64,000 nucleotides of DNA, from assembly GCA_021018995.1 (NCBI GenBank), contig CM037598.1, positions 65,738,671 to 65,802,670 on the forward strand. The letters are read 5' to 3'. The stretch is from Chloranthus sessilifolius. Taxonomy: Eukaryota; Streptophyta; Magnoliopsida; Chloranthales; Chloranthaceae. Shown here in pieces: positions 10,086-20,510 of the stretch. The notes beneath the pieces are model-generated. The model ran no database searches. It saw only the letters and a program-made list of their open reading frames with translations, and was not told the origin of the DNA. The translations under genes and the position numbers were made by a program. Position 1 is the first letter of the stretch; every line of letters begins with the position of its first letter.

Positions 10086-12356
10086 TGTGACGGCTCGACA
10101 TTTCCCACACGAATATTTAGGAAAGGTCGAGTCGCCAAATGACTATCCAGTTTCTTTTACACATAATGACAAGGAAATCGGGCTGTCCGATGCCTTTTAA
10201 GGCATGTTCTCTCACACAGAAATACTAAACGGATATCACACTGCACTAATAAAATTCCAATTCTATATAAAATGAAATCCAAAATGACAAGACAACCACC
10301 GGTGACAGCTCACCTAAACAGTGATTCTAAAGTATACACAGTTACATAAATTTTAATTCAAATAATTTACTTACAACCACAAAAAATGGAGTAACCCAAA
10401 ATCTATCACAACTGAATTGAGAGAAATAGTCTTCGAGTAGAAGCTCTACTTCCGCCTCTAGCACATAATCAGGGTCCTCTAAGTCAGGATCCTATTTCAC
10501 ATCTGTACCTATGACGTAAATGTCGGGATGAGCTAACAATCTAAGCTCAGTTGAGAAAAGATCAATATTAACTCATATTTCATTAATTTGAAAGACAAGT
10601 TTAATGACATAATCAACAACAATTATCATATCAAACGAAATCAACAATGAACTTTCAAATGTCATTCCGTGTTCAAATAGAATTCAAAGGACTTTGGTTT
10701 TTAAAACAATGTTCAATCAGAATACGGAAATCTCGTATAACATCAATTTTCTATTCTTTTCTCATATCTTACTTACTATGCTTAATCTATTATTTTACTT
10801 AAATTGTAACTTAAATAACTCTAACACAGTATAGCATTGTTGAGCCAAATTGTCGATGGAAATCCCTTAACCATCTGTGTTTTAAACACTTATAAATGTA
10901 TGGTATAAACTGTCATACCGGTCCACAGTGGATGGTATAAACCACCATTCCGGTCCTTATGGGGTTTTGTTCACATAACCTTAATCATCATGCAACACGG
11001 ATGTACGATATTCAAATTCAATTCATAACATATAGCTAATATTCGGAGTTTAAAGACTTCATATTCATCAAATCAAAGATTCGGAAATCGATGTTAACTT
11101 TCAATGATTTACATTCGGAGTTGAGCATTCGATAAAACATACGAGTTTTATGGTTATGTCGCAATCAAATTCATACTAATCGTATTATGGATCTATGTAT
11201 CCTAGATCATATTAAGACCGTACTAAGTGTCAAAATTGAAACAATCAGATGATTCAAAGTTTCTTTGAGTTTTTTTTCAAAGAAAATCGAAGCAGCCAGA
11301 AATAGGGGAAATCGATCGATCGATTTCCAAAAGAAGGGAAAATCGATCGATCAATTTTCCTAGAGTTTTATACACCTCCTTGTTCTATACAAGTTGATCG
11401 ATTAGTTTTAAATTCGAACGATTGGTTTCAATTTGATCGATCAATTCCTTCAAAATTTCAAATTCGGTCAATCAATTTCTTTAGAAAATTTTTACATATC
11501 TCTGTCCTGTCAAAATCGATCGATCGGTTTGACAGATTCTGTAGCCCTTCGGGTTTCATCTTATTTGGTTCATTTTTCTCCTAATTTTCAAAAATACCCA
11601 ATCACACACCATACATTTATCAATCTAAGCTTAGAATAACTAATACCACATGATAACACTAAAATGCTCACCTTTCTAGCTCGTTAACGCGTTTTAAGGT
11701 GATCTTTGCTAAAGAGGGTTTCGACGTCGAGTTCGCAGATTCTCATGATGATTGACTAGGAACGAAGCTCAATACAAAGTTCCTCACTCCAATATGTATT
11801 GATTCTGACATTCACAATTGTGGACGACGCATTCACGACGATCGATTAACCCTCATTCAAAACCACACACTCTCACGTTCTTGGATCTAAATGATGTCAG
11901 AGTTCAAAGCTTCTCCGCGGTCGAAACTAACGCAAAATGGTCGGAACGTCGATGACCCTTGCAAAGAAGACGTAGTTCGCGGAGGCGATCACACGATCGA
12001 GGTTCCACGAGAGGGTTTGAAGGAGAAGAAGAAACCTCTCTCTGACTCTCTCTCTCTACACTTCTTTTACAAACAAAACCCAAATGAAATATCTTAGATA
12101 TTTCATTTCATTTGACTTTATCCTTTAGCCCTAGGTTTTGGGGGCCTATTTGATACTAAGCTAGCACACCGTGAGTTCAGTGCGCGGCTCACTCTCAATG
12201 GTCAGGATGTGGCTTAACTTTAATCCTCTTTGCACCAAATATATACTTATAAATTATTTATTCCCAAAAATTCAAGGCGTTATCTTGTGACATGTCGGGC
12301 CCGTACTACGGAGTCAGGCACGTCTGGGTTCGAATTTTTTTTTTTGAGCTATTACA
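10086..12356 (-). mobile_element. Solo LTR of a Ty3/gypsy element (family E)
   Basis: A single LTR-like sequence starting TGTGACGGCTCGAC and ending GCTATTACA lies between two copies of ATTCA (10081-10085 and 12357-12361), the 5-bp duplication expected of LTR elements. The start matches the outer edge of the LTR scrap at 49092 (TGTGGCAGCCTGG) and the LTR at 60521 (TGTGACAGCCCG). Next to 49092 the primer-binding site is on the minus strand, which gives the orientation. No internal region or partner LTR is present, so it is probably the product of LTR-LTR recombination. It lies ~190 bp after the AWPM-19-like stop codon and could affect its 3' end or chromatin. Confidence 0.72.
11300..11535. repeat. 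ATCGATCGAT motif array inside the solo LTR
   Basis: Seven or so copies or half-copies of AAATCGATCGATTT-like sequence occur in about 235 bases: near 11313 (CGATCGATCGATTTCC), 11341, 11395, 11416, 11434, 11466 and 11516. The sites are palindromic and mixed with decayed versions (GATCGATTAG, CGATTGGTTT). Confidence 0.75.
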
Positions 12357-12506
12357 ATTCACTTCTCTTAAGTTATTTCATACTTCCACAAGAGCTCTTT
12401 ATATAGCATTACAATGTGAGAATGTGAAAGGTTAGGGAATATGAAAGATTAGGAGGATACATGCACATTGTTATACTTCTAAAAGAGTTATATAGTAAGG
12501 GATAAG

Positions 12507-14028
12507 TGATCGGACCCAAAAGTGTTATAAAATACCCCCGAATCTCGCCCTTGTTGGACCTCAATTAACTACTAACGAGTGATTTTAGTTCATGTTATGT
12601 TGCAACAAGTGCAGAAGCTGGTTAAATATAAAAAGTGTTAAAGGAGTAAAGTTAGGAAGAAGCCTAAGCAAAAGGGCAAGTAACCAAAGAGATGCACTAG
12701 AAGGAATGCTTCAAAAGGTCAATTAGACCGGTTGAAATTGCAAATTCGACCGGTCAGTTCAAGCGCAGCAGAGGGAGTCCCCAGTTGAAGAGAAGAAGGC
12801 AGAAATGAACTGATCGAAGTTCACTTTCGACCGGTCAGAACTCCAATTGAGCCTCAGACATGTAAGAAGAGACCGATTAGAACTCAACCGACCGATCGAA
12901 ATTGGAAGAGTATAATGCATATATACTTAGAAGAATTACTCAATCGGTCCAGCTTAATTTGATCGATCTGGAAAATAAAACAAGTTGAAGCCTCACAGGG
13001 TTGTCTTCCACCTAGAGAAGGAAAGTAAGGCCAACCGATCGGTACTCCAATCCCGTCCGGTCCAAATAGCATTTTTGAGCAAAATTCAAGGGCTGCGCAT
13101 AGCTGTGGATATCTTCTAAATGTCGAGATCTTCTCCGGGAATCACTCAAGCATGACTGGATAACTCCAAATCGGCGCATATTCCTTCCAGTTTTATCTTC
13201 CTTGGAGGATTTTTAGGATCTAGAGAGTACTTGTCGTGTATATTTGTTCTAGGGCCTTGTAACTCTATAAGGTTTAGTTTTAGGGGACTCCCATGCCAGA
13301 ATCTTTCTAGAGGGCTTTGACGTGATTTTTTGTAGTTTTAGGTTAGGAATAGTTCTAGAATGGAGGAAGATTGAATGTAATCATCACCTAGAGTCTGCAT
13401 CAGCGGTGATGGAGATCTCTGGATCGATGCACGCGTAGAGGCCTTGGGGTGGATCTCTGTTGTATTCTAGATAAGTATTTTAATAAAGTTTGTTTCTTTT
13501 TCTATTTGTGAATTCCATCAATGGTATAATTGCATGTTAGAGGTTCCGACTAGATCGAAAATGCGATGGTAATGCTATAATTTTATTTAGTGGCCTTGTA
13601 GGGATTGGGTTAACCTAGATAGGATATTCACTGATGGACTAGGCCTTGTAGGGTAGTTCTGTTGTACGTGCAATGATTCTCTGACGATTAGGTCTTTCTA
13701 ACTCCCGATTAGATTTACCTAAGCCATTTACGAAGTTACTAAGCTTGTAGCTAGGAGCGGGGGTACCAGGGATTCAAGATTGAAAAGAAATAGGATTTAT
13801 TACTGTACGAATATGAAATTTAGGAGGGATTCCAGTCTACTCTCTTCTTTCTTATTTCCAAAACTATGTAGATTTCTTTATTTACTTTAGAAATCTAATG
13901 TTACAAAATACTTCGTAAAATAGAATTAAATCAGAGATAAACAACAATTGTCTATGGTTTGACACCCTTGTATTTGCCCTAGTACATTCAAACTTGTGCA
14001 CTTGCAAGGTCACATTTTAAGACGATCA
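12507..14028 (+). repeat. Element A left LTR
   Basis: It begins TGATCGGACCC and ends GACGATCA, directly before the primer-binding site. It corresponds to 45999-47297 on the right, but its last ~160 bases (after 13867) are absent there. It carries the GACCGGTC motif array at about 12725-13068. A possible poly(A)/termination region follows the TTTAATAAAG near 13480. Confidence 0.85.
12725..13068. repeat. GACCGGTCGAAA motif array in A's left LTR
   Basis: About ten exact or decayed copies in both orientations: GACCGGTTGAAA, TTCGACCGGTC, GATCGAAG, TTTCGACCGGTC, GACCGATTAGAA, GACCGATCGAAA, CAATCGGTCC, TTTGATCGATC, CCGATCGG and GTCCGGTCC. The core GACCGGTC is a perfect 8-bp palindrome. The right LTR has the same array near 46215-46530, with one copy deleted near 46520. 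Confidence 0.85.
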
Positions 14029-14034
14029 AGTTTT

Positions 14035-14052
14035 TGGCATTGTTGCCGGGAA
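14035..14052 (+). other. Primer-binding site of element A
   Basis: TGGCATTGTTGCCGGGAA begins 6 bases after the LTR end. It resembles TGGCGCCGTTGCCGGGGA, the tRNA-Asp-complementary site typical of Athila-like elements, with several changes. Elements B, B2 and C carry closer versions at the same place. Confidence 0.75.
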
Positions 14053-14250
14053 TTTCGGCTTTACTTCTCATTTGAGTTCAGTTTTACTGTACTTTTGTAT
14101 CATCATACTAAATATAGAGTGTGTGTTGTAGGTCTGGAAAATCGAAGCTCGAATACACCAAAGCTTGTCACGGGACGTTGCGAGAGGCTATGGTACATAT
14201 TTTTAGTTCCCAGTAATAAACTAATTATTTCATTTATTTTTCTCCTATTT

Positions 14251-15741
14251 ATGCCAAGGTTGAGGTCGCAATTTCCTTCTCTTGAGCGACTAGACCTTGA
14301 GATTGGGAGGATGTGCCGGCGAATTCATGCTAGCTCTCAATCCTCTCAAAACGTCGTAAGTTTTGAACGTTCTAGCCACCTCGCCTTACCTCCGATTCAA
14401 TTCAACATGGCGAGAGAAGACCAAAATAAGGCTAAAAATTTGAGGGAATATTATACACCGTCAACTCTTATAACTCCCTCTTCTATTCGATTACCCACAG
14501 CAGTCGGAAATGGGAACTTCAAAATTGAGCCCATCTTGATTCAAATGCTTCTTAGCTTTCTTGGGCTTAGCAACAAAAATCCCTATGACCATCTTACAAC
14601 CTTTCTGGAAGTCTTGACCCCCTTTTTAAAATATAGGTGCTTTCAGAAGAGGCTCCTGCCATTTTCATTAAAGGATAAAGGCAAAGAGGTGGTTGAACTC
14701 TTTGCCTAGGGACTCAATAACCAATTGGGAACAACTGCAAACAAAGTTCCTAATAAAATATTTTCCGATCGGTAAGACGAACATCATCTGAAAAACCATC
14801 ACATCGTTTAAATAAGATCTGGATGAATCCTTTCATGAGAGTTGGGAGCGCCTAAACGAACTTCTGCGTAAATGCCCCCATCATGGGTCCCGAACTATCA
14901 AATTGTGCAAGGCTTCTATGAAGGGTTGACGGAGTCAAACTAATAAATGATAGATGCTTCTTGTGGGGGAATGTTTCTAAGAAAGACCGCAGACAACGCT
15001 TGGGAGCTGTTTGAAAACTTAAGTGAGAATTCGGTGCAACAAGCTGCATCGAATTGGATTGATCCCAAGGTTTCACGAATTGTACCTCCTAAGCGAGGAA
15101 GTATATACGAGCTGAAACCAACGACGGATATTTCTACCAAGCTCGAGGCTTTGGAAAAGAAATTTGAATCAATGTTGAATGCAAAATCACACTCAATAGC
15201 TCAAGTGAGTGAGGTTTGTGGCATATGCCAAAGCCCGGCTCATACACCTCCCAATTGTCCGGCTGCTCCATTATACCCCGAGGTGGTACAGGAACATATA
15301 AACGTTGCAAATTCCTTCTAGCGATCAGATCAAAACAATTTTGGAAATACCCACAATCCGAGCTGGAGGAGTCACCCGAATCTGGCCTGAAAGAGCAATG
15401 CGGATCAGGGTTCTTCTCAGCCCTATAGGCCCATATTCAATTCACAACCCTCGCAGTTCTAAGGCCAGCAACAGAATAGACCTCGATGGAGTAGCAACAA
15501 TTTCGAAGAGACTATGTTGCAAGCAGCACGAAGCTGGCAACAGTAGTCTCAACAACAAACGTAGTTGCTCCACTCCCACACTCAGTCCATTGCTAAGCTG
15601 GAAACCCAACTTGGGCAACTAGCAATTGCTTTGAACAAGAGGGACGAGGGCCAGTTACCGTCTCAACCGATTAATAATCCAAAAGGTCATGTCATGGCTG
15701 GGGAGACCTTTTCTTCCCCTTACCCGCCAGCACCACAGTAA
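14251..15741 (+). pseudogene. Element A gag polyprotein, broken
   Basis: From ATG 14251 the reading encodes a basic N-terminus, then MAREDQ (14407) and the retrotransposon gag domain, with F-K-I-E-P-I-L-I-Q-M-L followed by PYDHL. A stop falls at 14707. The gag reading continues in another frame with LNSLPRDSITNWEQLQTKFL near 14692-14750, and again in 14947-15321 (CGGMFLRKTADNAWELFENL). A CCHC zinc knuckle, C-G-I-C-x4-H-x4-C, lies near 15217-15260. The end (LETQLGQLAIALNKRDEGQL, about 15598-15657) is the usual C-terminal coiled segment of Athila-type gag. Frameshifts and stops make it non-functional. It would have formed the virus-like particle. Confidence 0.8.
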
Positions 15742-15950
15742 CACATGAACCTTGTCGAGCTATCGACTTAACTGTAGCGCTTCTTGAGAGGCAACCAAAG
15801 TCCATTGTAAAGTATTAGTTTAGGATTTAATTAATAGAAGTTAATGTGTGTGGGTTTGTGCAGGTAATAGCTAATAAAATTAAAAGCAAAGAAAAATATA
15901 TGTACGCATGCAGCAATAAAGTAGTGGACTGAGACCCAGCTCTCTACCCA
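15742..15950. other. Linker between gag and motif array; no pol
   Basis: Where an autonomous element would have protease, RT and integrase (several kilobases in element C) there are only ~200 noncoding bases in front of the motif array. Confidence 0.7.
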
Positions 15951-15956
15951 TTATTT

Positions 15957-16253
15957 GACCAGTCGAAATAGGTTTCGACCGGTCCACTTAATCTAGAAGG
16001 GAATTTGTAGACCAGTCGAACATGTATCGACCAGTCAATAGAAACACAATGATTTCTATTTGTTGCATTCTGACCAGTTGACACAATGTCGACCGATTGG
16101 TTAACAGGGGCCTGCTTTAAAACAGAGGCACCACTGGAAAACTGCATTCTCTTAATTTTGTAACCGATCGAAATGGTTTCCACCGGTCAGGATACTCTAA
16201 GCTTATGGTTATATTAGGCTCTGAGACCGATCGAAATTCCATTTCGACCGGTC
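15957..16253. repeat. Internal GACCGGTCGAAA motif array of element A
   Basis: Ten motif copies in 300 bases, several arranged as facing pairs: 15957-15984 (GACCAGTCGAAA, spacer TAGG, TTTCGACCGGTC), 16161-16189 (ACCGATCGAAA... TTTCCACCGGTC) and 16225-16253 (GACCGATCGAAA, spacer TTCCA, TTTCGACCGGTC). Single copies lie near 16013, 16030, 16070 and 16090. The motif is the one found in A's LTRs. The array ends ~210 bases before the env-like ATG at 16466. Confidence 0.88.
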
Positions 16254-16465
16254 TTGTCCTAGCTCTCCTATATTCTCTTCTTCTTCCTCTTCTTCTTGTA
16301 GCCTATGGAATTCTATGCGAGTTTTGTGAATATTGTGTATGTCGTGCTGCATCCCACGCATACAAAGATTACACCAGAGTTACAGCCTACTCTTCGCAGC
16401 AACGTTCAAGCTTCCAAGGTAATCCTGAGCTTTTCTTCTTTTATTTTAGTTGTGTGAGTTAGGAA

Positions 16466-16900
16466 ATGGTTTCAAAGCACAACAAAGGCAAGGCATCCAT
16501 GGTAGATGCCCCGCCTAAGAAAAAGGCACGAACCACTGTGCCTCCGAACCCTAGTGCTGGTATCCAAATTGGCACAAGGTCATTGGCTGTTGCGCCACAC
16601 TCACCATCGGCTGTTCCCGAGAGTCAACCCCTATAGCGAGAGATTCCAAACCCGTCAATGATGAACCATGTTTTCTTTATCGAACCCGAGTTCGATAGGA
16701 AATTTTTCGGCCAGTTGCTTGAGGCCCAATTTACACTAGCCTACTTTGGACGAGCCAGCCTCAAGCATCTGTTGATTCCATCAACGACGGTAGTTTACCC
16801 TCGTCTTGTTCGCCTTTTCTATCAGAACCTTACTTATAGCACTGGCGATCATGAGAGGTTTTCATCCAGGGCCGACAGGTTCGACCTTTCAATATACAGG
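16466..16900 (+). pseudogene. Element A env-like ORF, 5' part
   Basis: From ATG 16466 it encodes a basic N-terminus with KKKART, like a nuclear-localisation signal. The segment YPRLVRLFYQNL (about 16797-16832) is closely similar to YPRLVQLFYQHI in element C's env-like ORF (minus strand, ~33150). An in-frame stop lies at about 16634. This is the conserved region often annotated as a putative plant transposon protein domain in Athila-type second ORFs; its role is unknown. Element B is inserted after codon 16898-16900, and the frame resumes at 24578. Confidence 0.75.
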
Positions 16901-17084
16901 TTGTCAGTCACATAATATACCATTTTACCACCCTTAACTTAGTAATGCTAAAACTTAATTTGCTACTAATAAGTTACTGATGTGCAAATATCAAGGAAAA
17001 ATAGTAAAGATAACTAAAATATTAATATTCATCGAAATGAACTCATAAAGCAATAAGAAAGATGATTGAACATCATCGCCTACC

Positions 17085-17330
17085 GAAAGACGAAAAATCA
17101 TACTTTACGATTCTACCGAGCACTGCAAAGAAGTGAGAAATCATAATTTATGATTCTTCAGAAAATCCGTTCAAGAGTGAAATACGATATAAATTAGACG
17201 ATGAATCGTAATAAAGAATTGTTCTATAAGAAGTTGTATTGAGAGAAAAGAAAAGACAAACAATCGTAAATAAAGAATCATCCAAAGAGTAAAGCAAGAA
17301 AATCGTGATTTACGATTTTACAAAAGAACA
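17085..17330. repeat. AATCGTAAATTTACGATT palindrome array in B's left LTR
   Basis: Palindromic pairs at about 17095-17113 (AAATCATACTTTACGATT), 17147-17165 (AAATCATAATTTATGATT) and 17301-17318 (AAATCGTGATTTACGATT), with half sites near 17183, 17206, 17259 and 17276. The right LTR has the same array at about 23255-23485, and B2's LTR at about 52718-52925. Confidence 0.85.
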
Positions 17331-17659
17331 CCTTCCGAAGCTACTGGTCACGTGAGGAGTTTTGCCGCCATGCATATAATTTGAAGAATTCTTGACTTAG
17401 AAGTCTGGCCAATCACAGATCTAAGAAGATTGTCGAAGAAGACTTTTGAAGGACTCTATTGCTAAAATAAAAGAGAAGATCCAGAAGTACATCAACTGTT
17501 GAAAGCAAGAAAAGATAGAATTAGAAGTAGAATTATATTAGGACACTTTTATTTTAGTAGTTTCTTTTATTAGAATTAGGAGTTTTGTAAACCGACCCCT
17601 TATGATCTATAAATAAGAGGCTTGGTATAGGAATTAATTATTGAAGAAATTCTCAACAT

Positions 17660-18160
17660 CAATTGACGCCTTAGGTTGGATTTTGTTTTGATCTAAATTA
17701 GAGTAGTTTAGTTTAGATATCCAAGGCTCCTCGATCACAATTGACGACTGAGATTGAGAGCTGAAAGATTAGAGTAGATATCTATAGTTTCTCATAAGCA
17801 ATTGGCGACTGTGGTTGAGGGGTGAAAGATATAATTTTATTGCTTTCTAGTTTAGAATTATTTTATTACAATTTACTGCTTTGTAAATGTCTTCAAATTT
17901 TAATTTGGATTGATGACTCAGGTTGAGGTTTGCAGATTAGTATAACTATTTTTGTTTTCCATCTTTGATTTTCTAGAATTTGATTGACGCCCAAATTTCT
18001 GGTAGATTAAAGATTTATATAAATCTATATATACAGATGCTAGTTTTTTATTGACGATCAAATTCTAGACGATTGAGATATAGTGTAACAGTATTTTAAA
18101 TTTGTAAACATCCAATAACTGAAGATTGTGATTGACGACCATAATCTGAAGGAAGATTTA
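17660..18160 (+). repeat. ATTGACGAC-type spaced repeats in B's left LTR
   Basis: Seven copies of ATTGACGAC or a close variant occur at about 17662, 17740, 17801, 17910, 17982, 18050 and 18131. Each is followed by a G/A-rich phrase and usually an AGATTAG or AGATATC word. The spacing is 60-110 bases. All lie downstream of the TATAAATAAGAGG segment, so probably in the transcribed R-U5 part. Confidence 0.75.
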
Positions 18161-18256
18161 GGATTTATTTTTTGTAATTTAGTTTAAGAAACCATTCTTT
18201 ATTCATATTTCTCAAGTAGTTTAGGATCTTAAAAGATTAATATAAGTTTTCAGAAA

Positions 18257-18296
<40 letters not shown>

Positions 18297-18409
18297 TAAA
18301 ACATATCTTCGTGGGAACGATCTTATGCTAGTATTACAAGTTTCATTGTGCGCTTGTAATAGGTTAAGACTTAATTAGATATATACATAAGTAAGCCCGA
18401 TCAAGTTTT

Positions 18410-18427
18410 TGGCGTCGTTGCTGAGGA
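18410..18427 (+). other. Primer-binding site of element B
   Basis: TGGCGTCGTTGCTGAGGA starts 6 bases after the LTR and differs at three positions from the tRNA-Asp-complementary TGGCGCCGTTGCCGGGGA. Confidence 0.8.
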
Positions 18428-18681
18428 TAGCGAGTTTTTTATTTTATATTAGTTTAAGAAAATAAGTATTTATCTTTCTCTTTTTATATTTCTTTATATT
18501 TTTAGTTTTCTTTGATCACTTCTTAAATCTTTTGCAGGTTTATTTGGAGTAATGAATTAAGGTTTTAACTTTCCCTGATCAGCGAAGCTAGAGGCTCAGA
18601 TTTATTTTCTCTCACTGTTTTCTAAAATAAAAATTAGAAAAACTGAATTAACCATCTTGCTCTATCCTAACTCCATTCATT

Positions 18682-19810
18682 ATGGCAGGAAAATACCAAT
18701 TTGTGGCTAAAGCATTGGGGGAGTATTATGTCTTAACACTTCTTACACCTCTCCCATTTATTTAATTACCCTCTGTAGTCGGTAATAGGACTTTTAAAAT
18801 TACACCCAATGTACTTCAAATACTTCTTACTTTTTGTGGGCTAGTGGACAAAGATCCCTATTTGCACTTAAATAAGTTCGTAAAAGTGTGCACTATCATT
18901 CGAATTAAGAACTTGACAAAAGCTTCCATACGGTGAAGGTTGTTTGCATATTCCCTTAGAGATGAAGCAAAGCAGTGGATAAACTCTTTGTCTCATAATT
19001 CGATTGCTAATTGGGAAAGACTGGAATGTATGTTTCTTATAAAATTCTTTCCAATCTGCAGGATGAATAAAATCCAGAATCTTATTATAACATATCACCA
19101 ATTCCAGGATGAATCTCATCAGGAATATTGGAACCGTCTTTAGGATCTTCTACACAAGTGCCCTCCCCATGGGGTTACATGCTGGAAACTTGTGCTCACT
19201 TTCTATGAAGGCCTTGAAGTTGCAAACTGATATAGGATTAATGTAAGCTGTGGAGGTATGTTTCGTAAATTAATAGTGGAAGAAACTTGGGAACTATTTG
19301 AGACCCTTAGCGAGGAACCGGTGCAACACCACACATCGGGTGAGATTGATTCGAAGATTTTAACAAATATAATTCCTAAGCAATGAGGATTATATAAATT
19401 AAAGTCAATAATGAAAAGTCTTCCAAGGTAGAAGCTGTGGAAAACAAAAATTTAATCTCTGCTGGATATAAAATCGTACCCAACATCTCAAAGAGAAGCC
19501 TGTGGTCCTAACCATCGCCCAACTCAGGTAGTTCCTCAACCTCCAACTATATCTTTCTACCCCACGGGAACCCATGACCACACTGCTGTAGAGGAACCCT
19601 TGTTGCAAATAGCTAAAAGCTAGATGCAACATGGCCGTGTCCAGACACAGTTACTCAACCACCTTCGACAATCTATCGTAAAGTTAGAAACTCAAATTGA
19701 ACAACTAACCCTTTTTTAGAGAGAGTAACTTATCTCCTCCGCATGCAGTTGTTAAGTCTAGGGGATGTATCTTTATGGGAGGTGCATCAACTCCCTCTGT
19801 TTTAAATTGA
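18682..19810 (+). pseudogene. Element B gag, broken by stops
   Basis: From ATG 18682 one frame encodes a gag domain related to those of A and C (GEYY near the start, F-K-I-T-P-N-V-L-Q-I-L, DPYLHLNKF, AKQWINSLSHNSIANWE, then CGGMFRKL...ETWELFETLSEEPVQ). Stops fall near 18764, 18936, 19141 and later, with few frame changes. No CCHC knuckle is visible. The tail (QTQLLNHLRQSIVKLETQIEQL, about 19635-19700, in segments) looks coiled. B2 has a diverged copy. Confidence 0.78.
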
Positions 19811-19957
19811 GTTCCTCTAGAACCTATCGAGCTACCGACTCACCGCAGCAAACACCTGTGATATGTATATAATTTAATATTAGGAAGTACTTTACAATCT
19901 ACAATGTACAAGAGTGCATTCAATTGTAAAGACCTCCCTGTCATGTCATAATCACCT

Positions 19958-20060
19958 TGAATGTACGGATTTACGATTTCTCGTTATTTAAAGGCTCAAA
20001 TTATAGAGATTACGATTTGAGGCGTTATAGAATCTCATTTTCATTTTACAGAATTGCAAA
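19958..20060. repeat. Internal TTACGATT motif pair of element B
   Basis: GGATTTACGATTTC near 19967 and AGATTACGATTTGAGG near 20007 repeat the motif of B's LTRs, 230-320 bases before the second ORF at 20292. B2 has the same pair at about 60167-60215. Confidence 0.65.
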
Positions 20061-20291
20061 CGATAATTCTAGGGAACAGGCGATTCCAGTGATCGGTCTT
20101 GTCGAATACATTGGAATTCAAACCCATTTAATTCGTAGAGGAAGCGGACACACATAACATTCAATTTCACAGCTTACCAACTACCCAAGCCTATAAGCTT
20201 ATACCTTGATACATGAACCCTTCCCTTCCCTATAAAGCCAAACCATTACCTTCCCAAAAACCCATCGCTTTCGTCTCCCTTTCAAATCCTA

Positions 20292-20510
20292 ATGGCGAGA
20301 GAACCCGTCCAGAGCGATTTTAGTAACATACTTGATAGAATCCTTGAGATACACAAGGTTGAGCTCCTGGCTGCAATACAGAGAGTAGAAAATTTGAAGC
20401 ACCAACGACCTACACCAGATGCTAAATCGTCCATCAAAACTACCCTTTATCCTAAACCTAACCCAAATCCGAAACCACATTTGAAGAACCTATTTTTCCT
20501 CACTTCCTAA
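20292..20510 (+). CDS. Small second ORF of element B, unknown
   Basis: A 72-residue ORF starting MAREPVQSDFSN, with a central helix-like stretch ILEIHKVELLAAIQRVENLK and a proline/lysine-rich tail. It is preceded by a possible promoter-like stretch (CCCTATAAAGCC at about 20227) and by the internal motif pair. I recognise no family. It occupies the second-ORF position that A and C use for the env-like gene, but the sequences are not alike. It could be a remnant of a longer ORF. Confidence 0.4.
   Translation: MAREPVQSDFSNILDRILEIHKVELLAAIQRVENLKHQRPTPDAKSSIKTTLYPKPNPNPKPHLKNLFFLTS

Larger units (their letters stand above)
16901..18403 (+). repeat. Element B left LTR
   Basis: It starts TTGTCAGTCACATAATA (the other LTR starts TGATCAGTCACATAATA, so the usual TG is mutated here) and ends CCCGATCA. 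A TATAAATAAGAGGCTTGG segment near 17610 follows the line GACCCCTTATGATC and looks like the promoter region, as it is conserved in all three B-type LTRs. An (AT)n tract lies at about 18262-18292. Confidence 0.88.

Noticed and set aside
13996..14250. N-terminal extension of A's gag to the upstream ATG
   Set aside because: It crosses the LTR end and primer-binding site, which precede translation in LTR elements. The ATG at 14251 is preferred.
15957..16253. Could the arrays be CRISPR repeats?
   Set aside because: Units are 12 bases, in both orientations, with irregular spacing, in a plant nuclear retrotransposon. No spacers of fixed length and no cas genes.
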